Assembly: GCA_019748235.1 (NCBI GenBank)
Contig: JAIEPU010000293.1
Span: forward strand, 1 to 38,054
Source of the DNA: a bacterium
GTDB taxonomy: Bacteria; Planctomycetota; Planctomycetia; Kolteriales; Kolteriaceae
Reading direction: 5' to 3'
DNA: 38,054 nucleotides
The position numbers were made by a program, and so were the translations under genes. The notes under the pieces are model-generated. The model worked only from the letters and a program-made list of their open reading frames with translations, was not told the DNA's origin and searched no databases. Below are positions 1 to 7,515 of the stretch, piece by piece (position 1 is the first letter of the stretch; each line of letters opens with the position of its first letter).

Positions 1-285
1 ACGATCCAGTTGCCGACGGTCTCTCAGGTCACCGTCCTCACGACGGTCAGTGTTCCTGACGGCGGCACAGTGCTCCTCGGTGGTTTGAAGTCGCACTCAG
101 AAGCACGTAACGAGTACGGAACGCCAGTCCTGAGCAAGATTCCTTACCTCAATCGACTGTTCAAAAACCAGGCGACCGCTCGCGTCACGAGCAGCTTGAT
201 GCTGATGGTGAGCCCGCGAATCGTCATCCTTGAAGAAGAGGAAGAGGATCTGGGTGTCTCGACACCGTCGAAAACAATTCGCTAA
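1..285 (+). CDS. Secretin C-terminal fragment (type II/IV-pilus secretion outer-membrane channel), 5' truncated
   Basis: The reading frame is open from the first base and ends with TAA at 283-285, so only the last 94 residues of a longer protein are here. The motif VPDGGTVLLGG, followed after about 17 residues by GTPVLSKIPYLNRLF, is the signature of the secretin C-terminal beta-barrel domain (GspD/PilQ/PulD family), the multimeric outer-membrane channel of type II secretion and type IV pili. The segment TSSLMLMVSPRIVI is the typical last strand of the barrel. A short acidic tail (EEEEED) and a Ser/Thr-rich end follow. Whether it serves type II secretion or pili cannot be told from the fragment. 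A strong terminator hairpin lies 60 bases downstream, so this is probably the last gene of its operon. Confidence 0.9.
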   Translation, partial: TIQLPTVSQVTVLTTVSVPDGGTVLLGGLKSHSEARNEYGTPVLSKIPYLNRLFKNQATARVTSSLMLMVSPRIVILEEEEEDLGVSTPSKTIR

Positions 286-344
286 CCGGTACGCGATCGA
301 GCTGAAATTGATCAGTTCGATCCGCCATAGGATGTAAAACTACG

Positions 345-383
345 GGGCTCGTGGCCGAAAAGCTGCGAGCCCTCTCCTTTTTT
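345..383 (+). terminator. Rho-independent terminator after the secretin gene
   Basis: A perfect 7-bp stem (GGGCTCG at 345-351 with CGAGCCC at 366-372) closes a 14-base loop. It is followed by TCTCC and a run of six T at 378-383. This is a textbook intrinsic terminator for the plus-strand secretin gene ending at 285. Confidence 0.8.
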
Positions 384-574
384 CGAGTAGTCAAAAAATT
401 GAGCTTGAGACTCGTCTCAATCAAGCGATAATGACTCGAAGCCGTCGTGGCTTGTTGCGTTTCCTTTACCCCGCACTTCTACGAAGAAAACGCATTCGAC
501 CGGTCGCCCAGCGAATTTCGACTCATCGGAATGTACACTGCAAGTCTATTGCAGCCAAGTGCTTGGGGTTGAAC

Positions 575-1209
575 GTGTCTGTTAATGATAGTCAGATGAA
601 AGAGTGGCTGACCAACGCCAGAGCCGGATCCCCAGAAGATCTTGGACGGCTCATGCATACCTGCCGCACCTATCTATTCCTTGTCGCTAATCAGGAACTC
701 GATCAGTCTTTGCTGGCGAAAGGAGGGGCGTCGGACCTGGTCCAAGAAACCTATAAGCACGCCCTCGAGGGTTTCGGTTCATTCAAAGGAGACTCCGCGA
801 AAGAATTGCGATCTTGGCTTCGAACGATCTTGCGCAACCACCTTAGCAATCTGCGTCGCACAATCTGCGTCGCAAGTACATCCGAACGCAACGGAGTGAT
901 TCGAAGAAAGAGATTTCCATTGAGACCGTCGTCGATCTGGATACGCGAGAGATGGCGCTATGTTCGCGTGAGCCGTCCGGCGAGGAGCGGCTAATCGAGA
1001 CGGAAGAACAGCATATCCTCAACCAGGCGATGCGGCGAATTCGCCCGGCCCATCGAAAAATCATACTGCTTCGCCATCGCGATGGGTTGTCGTTCGGCCA
1101 GATTGCCGAGTTGACCGGAAAGAAAAGCACCGCTCTCCGCAAGCTCTGGGCCCGTGCGATCGAAGCACTTCAATCGGAAATCGGCTCCGACTGGAAGCAT
1201 TCCGCCTGA
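575..1209 (+). pseudogene. ECF-type sigma factor, frameshifted by a 14-bp tandem duplication
   Basis: Two overlapping frames together make one extracytoplasmic-function sigma factor. The first frame carries sigma region 2 (LGRLMHTCRTYLFLVANQEL, SDLVQETYKHALEGFGSFKG, then LRSWLRTILRNHLSNLRR). The second frame carries region 4 (HRKIILLRHRDGLSFGQIAE, then ALRKLWARAIEAL), the helix-turn-helix that reads the -35 box. The switch occurs at a perfect 14-bp direct duplication at 847-874. Deleting one copy restores a continuous 206-residue protein that reads LSNLRRKYIRTQRSDSKKEI across the join. As it stands, translation ends at the TAA at 992-994 and region 4 is lost. The start is uncertain: GTG at 575 or ATG at 596. 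The gene may be inactive, phase-variable, or a sequencing or assembly error. Confidence 0.85.
847..874 (+). repeat. Perfect 14-bp tandem duplication inside the sigma factor gene
   Basis: The unit CAATCTGCGTCGCA occurs twice back to back, at 847-860 and 861-874, with no mismatch. Fourteen is not a multiple of three, so the second copy shifts the reading frame. Removing either copy rejoins sigma regions 2 and 4 in one frame. Confidence 0.95.
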
Positions 1210-1334
1210 TCAACCCATTGATCGTTCCCCTTTTGACCCTTCGCTGGTTATGATCGTGATCCCAACGACCCTTCATCGAGGGGGAGACTCATCCCCCGGA
1301 AGGGACTATTGACCACAAGCCAAGAGGAGACTCC

Positions 1335-1751
1335 ATGAGGAGGGGATTCAATCGTTCGCTGTTTTTCGTAGCCTTCGCGACGATCGTGGGTATCGGTGGC
1401 TGGGTATGGAAGGCATCGGCGGCGAAAGGGAGCGACAACATGTTCGCGCACATGGTTTATTTCACTTTGAACGAACCGACTCAGGCGAACAAAGACGCGC
1501 TGGTGGCCGCTTGCAATAAATATCTCACGGGACATGAGGGGACGGTGTTTTACGCGGCAGGGACGCGTGCAGAGGATGCCGATCGAGAGGTCAACGATAA
1601 GGGATTCGACGTCGCCCTTCAGATGGTGTTCGACAGCCGGGCGGCGCAGGACAAGTATCAAACTCATCCACGGCATCTGCAATTCATCGAGGCTGCAAAG
1701 CCCCTCTACAAATCAGTTCGGGTATTCGACGCCAATGTGTCGTCGCCGTGA
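1335..1751 (+). CDS. Secreted Dabb-family (stress-responsive A/B barrel) protein
   Basis: The 138-residue product begins with a signal peptide or membrane anchor (basic MRRGFNR, then a hydrophobic stretch ending near ASAA at about residue 30). The rest matches the Dabb ferredoxin-like barrel family: it opens with FAHMVYFTLNEPT, has a central FDVALQMVFDSRAAQDKYQTHPRHLQFIE and ends KPLYKSVRVFD. Dabb domains form small dimeric alpha-beta barrels. Their function is mostly unknown and no catalytic role can be read here. The ATG is preceded by a good Shine-Dalgarno sequence (AAGAGGAGA, 1322-1330). It is separated by 125 bases from the broken sigma gene and ends in front of a long hairpin shared with the convergent YTV-repeat gene. 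Confidence 0.8.
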   Translation: MRRGFNRSLFFVAFATIVGIGGWVWKASAAKGSDNMFAHMVYFTLNEPTQANKDALVAACNKYLTGHEGTVFYAAGTRAEDADREVNDKGFDVALQMVFDSRAAQDKYQTHPRHLQFIEAAKPLYKSVRVFDANVSSP

Positions 1752-1794
1752 ATGGAATGCTGATTCCATGCAATAGGACGGTCAAGAAATAACG

Positions 1795-1835
1795 CGGACC
1801 GGTGGTCCCTTGGAGAGGGTTTCACCACCGGTCCG
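1795..1835. terminator. Long hairpin between convergent genes, likely bidirectional terminator
   Basis: A perfect 11-bp stem pairs CGGACCGGTGG (1795-1805) with CCACCGGTCCG (1825-1835) around a 19-base loop. It lies between the plus-strand Dabb gene (ends 1751) and the minus-strand YTV gene (ends 1887). There is no T-run on either side, so it may be a pause or RNA-stabilising hairpin rather than a classical terminator. Confidence 0.5.
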
Positions 1836-1886
1836 CCCAGGGGGTATCATCGGGCCGACTTTCGTCAGCCCGTGTTTCATCAGCTC

Positions 1887-2852
1887 TTAGCCACCGCAGC
1901 CGCAGCTCGGAGCAGGAGCCGCACATCCGCAAGGAGCAGGAGCAGGGACCTGGATGGTCTTCTCAACCATCTTGCAGACCTTGACCTGAACTTGCTTCTC
2001 GACTTCGTGCGGAACGCTGACCTGAACCTTGATGGTCTTCTTGACCGGAACGCACTTGCAAACGTTCACGGTGTACTTGACCTCTTCAGCCACCTTCTTG
2101 CAGACCGTGTAGGTGCATTCCTTGGTGACCGTCTCGGGAACCATCTTGCAGACCTTGACGGTCTTGGTGCGGTTCTCAGGCTTGCAGACGGTGACGCAGT
2201 ACTCGTAAGGAACTTCTTCCATCACCGGCTTGCAGACGGTGACGTCAACTTCCTTCTTGACGATGTTCGGAACCCAAACCTTCTTGGTCTTCACGACGGG
2301 GCAGCTGTTGCAGCCGCAGCATGAAACCTGGCATGAGTTGCAAACGACGCACTGCTCTTCCCAGTGGCCTTCGTCCGAGCAGACCGTTCGCTTCTCGGTC
2401 GACTGAACCATCTTGCAAACCTTCTTGGTGCCCGTGCGCTTCTCTTGCGTCGGGACCATGACGGTGTAGTTGCAAGTCTTCTCTTCGTAGACCGGCTTGC
2501 AAACCGTGTAGTTCACGGTCTTGGTGCGGGTCTCAGGAACGATCTTGCACACCGTCTTGGTGCGCTCTTCCTGAACGACCTGCTTCTCCATGCAAGTGAC
2601 TTCGCGATCCTGAGTCTCGCACTTGTACTCAGTGCACTTGATGGTGCGGTTCTCGGTCACCCACTCGGGGACCATGACCTTCTTCTCAACCATGGCGGGA
2701 GCTGCGGGAGCGCAACCCGAATCACACGCCGGCGCACAAGCCGGAGCATAATCACAACACGCCTTTTTCTTGAAACAAAGCCCGTAAGCGGGCTGTCCAG
2801 CGGCTGCAACCACAACAAGGGCGGCAACGCAGGACGTGAAACGAAACATCAT
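1887..2852 (-). CDS. Secreted cysteine-rich YTV-repeat protein of the planctomycete type
   Basis: The 321-residue product has a signal peptide (MMFRF, then a hydrophobic Ala/Val stretch ending PAYG at about residue 24). The mature protein is packed with short repeats of the form CKxVPExxTKTVxYTVCKPVxEE. It contains about 34 cysteines, four YTV tripeptides, and a central cysteine knot (CVVCNSC then SCCGCNSC). It ends in an Ala/Pro/Gly/Cys-rich tail. YTV-repeat proteins are known from planctomycetes and were proposed to be disulfide-linked cell-wall components. The start was chosen at the ATG-ATG pair just after AGGAGGAGACGAGCG, and the longer upstream frame has no signal peptide or ribosome site. 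A good promoter lies 63 bases upstream of the start. The fold and the exact envelope location are inferred. Confidence 0.85.
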   Translation of the reverse strand: MMFRFTSCVAALVVVAAAGQPAYGLCFKKKACCDYAPACAPACDSGCAPAAPAMVEKKVMVPEWVTENRTIKCTEYKCETQDREVTCMEKQVVQEERTKTVCKIVPETRTKTVNYTVCKPVYEEKTCNYTVMVPTQEKRTGTKKVCKMVQSTEKRTVCSDEGHWEEQCVVCNSCQVSCCGCNSCPVVKTKKVWVPNIVKKEVDVTVCKPVMEEVPYEYCVTVCKPENRTKTVKVCKMVPETVTKECTYTVCKKVAEEVKYTVNVCKCVPVKKTIKVQVSVPHEVEKQVQVKVCKMVEKTIQVPAPAPCGCAAPAPSCGCGG

Positions 2853-2914
2853 CGCTCGTCTCCTCCTGTCGGAATGAGGTGTTTTAAAGGGTCCGTTTGC
2901 TCGGAGTCGTGGCA

Positions 2915-2942
2915 AGTATAAAAGCATGGCTAAAATGGGCAA
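2915..2942 (-). promoter_or_regulatory. Sigma-70-like promoter of the YTV-repeat gene
   Basis: Read on the minus strand, TTGCCC (2942-2937) is followed after 16 bases by TATACT (2920-2915), close to the TTGACA/TATAAT consensus. Transcription would start near 2908 and give a leader of about 55 bases before the ATG at 2852. The surrounding 2853-3056 stretch is AT-rich compared with its neighbours, as expected for a strong promoter region. Confidence 0.6.
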
Positions 2943-3056
2943 ACTAAATTGAAATGGGTTGTTGGGGAAAAGATCAAAAAGACTGACGATTAGGGCGAAT
3001 TGAGAATTCGTAGGGGTTATTCAGCTAAAGGCCAGGAAATTTAACGGATTTAAGGA

Positions 3057-4232
3057 TCATGAGAGACTTTTAGCCACGGAAACAATTATTGAAACGAGAT
3101 TTTGAATCTCGTCGGATTCGTGTGCTGCTGAAATGCTCAACCGAATTCGTGCCGTTCCTGGGGGAACCGTCGGTGGACGAATAGCAACTGCCATGACCCC
3201 TCGATGACGAAGTTGCTCCGCAAACGCTAGGGCTTTCGTCGACTCACCAAGAATCAGAGGGACGATCGGCGTCCGCGACGAGCCGGTCGAAAATCCTGCT
3301 ATCGCGAGCTCCGTACGAAGGTCATCCGCCGTTTGGTTCACCCGGCTGGAGCGTTCAGGTTCGTCGGCGACGATCTCGATGGCTCGGCACGCGGCGGCGG
3401 CGGCGGCAGCGGGGAACCCGGTCGAATAAATGTACGAACGTGACCGATTGATCAGCCAATCGCAGAGGTCCTTTGACCCAGCGACGAATCCTCCCATACC
3501 GCCTAGCGCTTTGCTGAGTGTTCCCATGCGGATGGAAACCCGCTCTTTCACCCCCAAGAGTTCACAGGCTCCACTTCCTGTCTTTCCGAGGACTCCTGTC
3601 GCGTGCGCTTCGTCGACGTAGAGCATCGAGTCCGACTCATGCGCGATCTCCGCAAGCAGATCGAGCGGAGCGACGTCCCCGTCCATGCTGAATACCGAAT
3701 CCGTGACGATCAAGCGTCGTCTGAACTGTTTGGCATCTTGTAGGACGACTCTCAATGAATCGATTTCACGTCCGTCGAATCGGCGGATGGACGCTTTCGA
3801 AAGACGACAGCCATCGATGAGGCTTGCATGATTTCGCACGTCGGAAAAAATGAGATCATCCGGACCGACGAGCGATGTGATCGTACCCAAGTTCGCCGCG
3901 AATCCACTTGGGAAGACGACCGCTGATTCGGTCCCCTCGAACCGTGCGATTTCTCGTTCCAGCTTCTGATGCCACTTGGTGTAACCGCTCACTAAAGGGG
4001 AAGCCGCGGCTCCGAATCCCATCTCCTCGATTACTTCACGAGCGGCGTCGATGATTCGTGGATCGGCCGCGAGCCCAAGATAATCGTTTGAAGAGACATC
4101 GAGGTAATCAATCCCGTCCACGGTGATCCGACCAGGAACTCGCTTTTCGATCACTCGGCGTGCACGGTAAAGGTCGGCATCCATCAGCGATGCGAGTTCA
4201 TCATCGATCCATGAAAGAAGTGGGAATGGCAA
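3057..4232 (-). CDS. bioF: 8-amino-7-oxononanoate synthase-like PLP enzyme (alpha-oxoamine synthase family)
   Basis: The 391-residue protein is a full-length fold-type I PLP enzyme of the alpha-oxoamine synthase family. Visible landmarks are SSNDYLGLA (about residue 47), SGYTKWHQKLE, VDEAHATGVLG (Asp207 and His210 contact PLP) and GTLSKALGG with the Schiff-base Lys241. The C-terminal IRPPTVPPGTARIRLSISAAH is the pattern of BioF, which condenses pimeloyl thioester with L-alanine in biotin synthesis. The related 2-amino-3-ketobutyrate CoA ligases usually carry different residues here. No other biotin gene is nearby, so the assignment rests on sequence alone. The start is a TTG preceded by GCGAGG. 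It lies 51 bases behind the kinase gene on the same strand, so the two may be co-transcribed. Confidence 0.85.
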   Translation of the reverse strand: MPFPLLSWIDDELASLMDADLYRARRVIEKRVPGRITVDGIDYLDVSSNDYLGLAADPRIIDAAREVIEEMGFGAAASPLVSGYTKWHQKLEREIARFEGTESAVVFPSGFAANLGTITSLVGPDDLIFSDVRNHASLIDGCRLSKASIRRFDGREIDSLRVVLQDAKQFRRRLIVTDSVFSMDGDVAPLDLLAEIAHESDSMLYVDEAHATGVLGKTGSGACELLGVKERVSIRMGTLSKALGGMGGFVAGSKDLCDWLINRSRSYIYSTGFPAAAAAAACRAIEIVADEPERSSRVNQTADDLRTELAIAGFSTGSSRTPIVPLILGESTKALAFAEQLRHRGVMAVAIRPPTVPPGTARIRLSISAAHESDEIQNLVSIIVSVAKSLS

Positions 4233-4283
4233 CGAAGAATCCTCGCAAAGTCGGCCGAAAAAACGTTCTTGGGGCGGACTTGC

Positions 4284-5672
4284 TCATTTCTGACCAAGTA
4301 GAATCCAGGCGGCAATGCCGATCACGACGAATCCGATCGCCAGTGTGATCCAAAAGGCAGGCTGATCGAGGCCGAACATCGATGACGAACCGGACTTTGC
4401 GGGAGTCTGGCGACGCATGGTTGAACTCGACAAACTCGCCAGCGAAGCCATCCGCTGCGAATTCGCCATTGATTCCCGAAGACAGTTCTGGAACTCAGCG
4501 ATTTCGCTGATCGGTTGAAAGGGGCCCGCCTTCTGCGAACTGGCGAGCGCACTCGGACCGATCTTCCCCTTTTGGATGTACATCTTGATGGTCGATTCCG
4601 GACCCCGCAATCGACTTCGACTGCCAGACTTGTTGTCCAGTTTGATGTACCAAGTAACGTCGACTGATTTGATGGAGCTTTCAGGGACTTCGCCCACGGT
4701 GAGCTGCTTTGATTTTCCCTCGAGGAAATCAGCGAAAGCCTCGGCAGTGGCGGGTCGCTTGAGTGGATCGGCCGACATCGCGGCTTGAATGACCTTGAGC
4801 GTCCTCTGACTCAGATGAGGGTTCAGCTCCTCGACCGGCGTGTAGATATTTTTGCTCTTCTTGATGAAGGTATCGAGCGGGCCGTCTCCTCGAAATGGGA
4901 GCTTGCCGGTCACCATCACATAGAAGGTCGCGCCGAGCGCATAGATGTCGGACCTTGCGTCGACATATTTCGCATTGCGGAATTGCTCGGGTGCCATGAA
5001 ATGAGGAGTACCGAGGCCTTTACCTGTTCGGGTGAGGTCGAGGTCTGTCTCCGCCTTTTTCGCCAGCCCGAGATCGGTGAGTTTCGCAATTCCACTCGAT
5101 GAAATCATGATGTTGTCCGGCTTCACATCACGATGAACCAGACCTTCCGAGTGAGCCTTGTAAAGGGCCCGCGCGACTGCGGTCGCCACGGCGATGGCCT
5201 CGCCCTCCGGCATCGGGCCTCCCTTTTGCAGACGAGAGCTGACACTTTCGCCATCGATATATTCCATCGCGAGAAAATGGCGGCCATTGTCTTCGCCGAC
5301 ATCGATCGCACGAACGATGTTCGGGTGTTCGAGCGACATCGCCAATTTGGCTTCGAGATAAAACCGCGTGCGGAGGACGTCATTGGTCGTGAGGTGTTCC
5401 GCGAGAACCTTGACAGCGACGATCTGGCCAGTGCGGGATTTCGCACGATAGACCGTCCCCATTCCTCCCTTGCCAATCAGCTCGAGAAGCTCGTATCCAC
5501 CGATCGTCGAGCCCGCAAGCTGCGAGGCTTCACCCGTTGACAATGCCGAAATTCTCCTAAGTGTCCGAAAGGCGTTCCTCATCCTGCGAGGAAAGCGGAT
5601 TGGCCGATGACCGGAACAATCGCTGAAATTTGGTTTATCGATCTTAAACAAAGACACGTTTGGCCGCGACAT
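4284..5672 (-). CDS. Membrane-anchored Ser/Thr protein kinase with GYF_2-like domain
   Basis: The 462-residue protein has a complete Hanks-type kinase domain at about residues 60-316. It shows the glycine loop GKGGMGTVY, ATP-binding Lys88 in VAVKVL, Glu107 in helix C, HRDVKPDN with catalytic Asp182, the metal motif as DLG (200-202) and APEQ. All catalytic residues are present, so it should be active. Residues about 340-395 (WYIKLDN..GP..T.K.YIQKGKIGPSALASSQKAGPFQPISE) resemble the GYF_2 domain, often found in bacterial membrane proteins and possibly a peptide-binding module. A single transmembrane helix lies at 438-460 with only a QK tail, so kinase and GYF-like domain should face the cytoplasm. 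The start is uncertain: ATG at 5672 (AGGA just upstream) or ATG at 5582. Confidence 0.9.
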   Translation of the reverse strand: MSRPNVSLFKIDKPNFSDCSGHRPIRFPRRMRNAFRTLRRISALSTGEASQLAGSTIGGYELLELIGKGGMGTVYRAKSRTGQIVAVKVLAEHLTTNDVLRTRFYLEAKLAMSLEHPNIVRAIDVGEDNGRHFLAMEYIDGESVSSRLQKGGPMPEGEAIAVATAVARALYKAHSEGLVHRDVKPDNIMISSSGIAKLTDLGLAKKAETDLDLTRTGKGLGTPHFMAPEQFRNAKYVDARSDIYALGATFYVMVTGKLPFRGDGPLDTFIKKSKNIYTPVEELNPHLSQRTLKVIQAAMSADPLKRPATAEAFADFLEGKSKQLTVGEVPESSIKSVDVTWYIKLDNKSGSRSRLRGPESTIKMYIQKGKIGPSALASSQKAGPFQPISEIAEFQNCLRESMANSQRMASLASLSSSTMRRQTPAKSGSSSMFGLDQPAFWITLAIGFVVIGIAAWILLGQK

Positions 5673-5933
5673 TAAGTCCTAAAAGCTTACCTCGCTCCTT
5701 TGGTGGAAAGAGTGCGGATCGTCGAGCCGCTCACGTCGCTCTAATTTCTTTACCTTCTGATCTATGTTTGGTTTCCGTCAAACCGTCCCGTCGTTTGATT
5801 CCAGTAAAGATGCAATTTCGTCTCCCTGGGATAATTCGGAGCGTCTCCAGACCGGACATCCCCACTCACCTTCGTAAAACTTGCCTGGCGAACAAAGCGG
5901 GGGGAGCGCCGAACTCTTAGGCGGGGGAACTTC

Positions 5934-7427
5934 ATGGTAAAGCCGATAATTGTTGGCGTGGGACAGCATACCTTTCGTCCCGAAACGGTCGAGCAAATCG
6001 TCGGTCCCTTCGATGCCATGAAGCTTGTCGTCGAATCCGCTTGCGATGATGCGGGGGTGGCGGATCTGGCTCGTCGCGCCGACGCACTCCATGTCGTGAA
6101 TATGTTCAGTTGGAGCCCTAAAGATGCCCCGACAACACTCGCCGAGAAGTTAGGGGCAAATCCCGCGATCAAGGAATACACCGCCATCGGCGGCAATACT
6201 CCCCAGTGGTTGGTGAATCGAGCGGCGGACAATCTGGCTGCCGGGAAATGTAAGATTGCCGTTTTAGCCGGGTGCGAAGTGATGCACTCCCTCCGTCTTG
6301 CCGGCCGATCGGGCGTCGACATCGGCGCGTTCAGTGAAGCGATCAGCATTCCGATGGTCGGTATCCAGCGCGACGGCACGCTCGACGTGGAAATGTCGCA
6401 CGGAGCGGATCTCCCCGTGCGGATTTACCCGCTCCTGGAAACAGCACTAAGAGCCAAGCAAAAGCTTTCGCCTGAGGCACATCGGCAGCGACTCGGCCAA
6501 TTTGGAGAATCGTTCAGCAAGGTCGCCTCACAAAATCCGTACGCTTGGTTCCCGGTCGCGCGGACGGCGGAGGAAATCGTCACCGTCACTCCCAAGAACC
6601 GAATGCTCGGCTATCCGTACACGCGATATCTCAACTCAGAGCTCTATGTGGATCAGGCCGCCGCCGTCATCGTGACGACCCCTGAAACGGCCAAAGAGCT
6701 TGGTATTCCTGAATCGAAGTGGGTCTACGTGCATGGAGGTCAAGACGCGCACGATTCATGGTTCGTCAGTCACCGTCCGGATTTGGCGGATTCCCCCGCG
6801 ATCAAAGCGACAGTGGCGGACTCGCTCGCGCAGGCCGAGCGATCGCTGGATGAGATCGCCTTTTTCGACTTTTACAGCTGTTTCCCCGTCATGCCGTTCC
6901 TGACGCAACATGTGCTCGGCATTCCTGACAGTGACCCCAGGCCACGAACGTTGACCGGGGGGCTACCTTTCTTCGGTGGGCCTGGGAATAACTACGTCAT
7001 GCACTCCATCGCCGAAGTGGTGGAACGATGCCGCCGCGAACCGGACAAGTTCGGGATGGTGACCTCGAATGGCTACTACGCCACGAAGCATGGGGTCGGC
7101 GTCTATGGAGCTTCTGCTCCCACGCGAGACTGGGCCCGCACGACGCCCGAAGAGTTCCAGAAACAGCTCACACTTCCAGCGGATATGGCAATTGATCTGG
7201 AACCATCAGGCCGATTTACAGTAGACGCATACACTATTTGGCATGACCGCCAGGGAGAGCCTGAACAGGGGATACTTTGCGGGCACACCGAGCAGGGAAA
7301 GCGAGCATGGGGACGCACTCCGGTTGACCCACAGCTTTTCCAGGCAATGATGACTCAGGAATGGGTCGGCAAAATCGGCACGGTTCGAAGACGAGAAGGC
7401 TCTGCCAATATCGTTGATTTTTCCTAG
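5934..7427 (+). CDS. Thiolase-like protein (SCP-x/TLP1 type acetyl-CoA acetyltransferase family)
   Basis: The 497-residue protein belongs to the SCP-x thiolase-like group: N-terminal IIVGVGQHTFRPE, central IGGNTPQWLVNRAADNLAAGK then AVLAGCEVM, and later FYSCFPV and TGGLPFFGGPGNNYVMHSIAE. The last 80 or so residues (YTIWHDRQGEPEQGILCGHT, then GRTP and EWVGKIGTVR) look like the extra C-terminal domain of type 1 thiolase-like proteins. Aligned to classical thiolases, the position of the nucleophilic cysteine appears to hold Gly87/Asn88, so ordinary Claisen chemistry is doubtful. It may act on acyl-CoA in lipid metabolism, but the substrate is unknown. The start ATG follows GCGGGGGAAC. It is divergent from the kinase gene and 88 bases ahead of the YhaM-like gene. 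Confidence 0.8.
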   Translation: MVKPIIVGVGQHTFRPETVEQIVGPFDAMKLVVESACDDAGVADLARRADALHVVNMFSWSPKDAPTTLAEKLGANPAIKEYTAIGGNTPQWLVNRAADNLAAGKCKIAVLAGCEVMHSLRLAGRSGVDIGAFSEAISIPMVGIQRDGTLDVEMSHGADLPVRIYPLLETALRAKQKLSPEAHRQRLGQFGESFSKVASQNPYAWFPVARTAEEIVTVTPKNRMLGYPYTRYLNSELYVDQAAAVIVTTPETAKELGIPESKWVYVHGGQDAHDSWFVSHRPDLADSPAIKATVADSLAQAERSLDEIAFFDFYSCFPVMPFLTQHVLGIPDSDPRPRTLTGGLPFFGGPGNNYVMHSIAEVVERCRREPDKFGMVTSNGYYATKHGVGVYGASAPTRDWARTTPEEFQKQLTLPADMAIDLEPSGRFTVDAYTIWHDRQGEPEQGILCGHTEQGKRAWGRTPVDPQLFQAMMTQEWVGKIGTVRRREGSANIVDFS

Positions 7428-7515
7428 AAGGTGTCTCTTATTGCTGCGCGAACGTGATCGACGTCGAAACAGAGATAAACAGCAGAACCCTCTACCTAAT
7501 GTTTCCATAGGTCAG

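Noticed and set aside
431..574. The N-terminal extension of the sigma-factor frame from ATG 431
   Set aside because: The Arg-rich extension has no similarity to sigma factors and no ribosome site; a start at 575 or 596 fits the family.
1872..2324. Plus-strand frames antisense to the YTV-repeat gene (also 2364-2921)
   Set aside because: Leu/Asp-rich repeats here are the complement of the Lys/Val/Cys-rich YTV repeats. There is no start signal.
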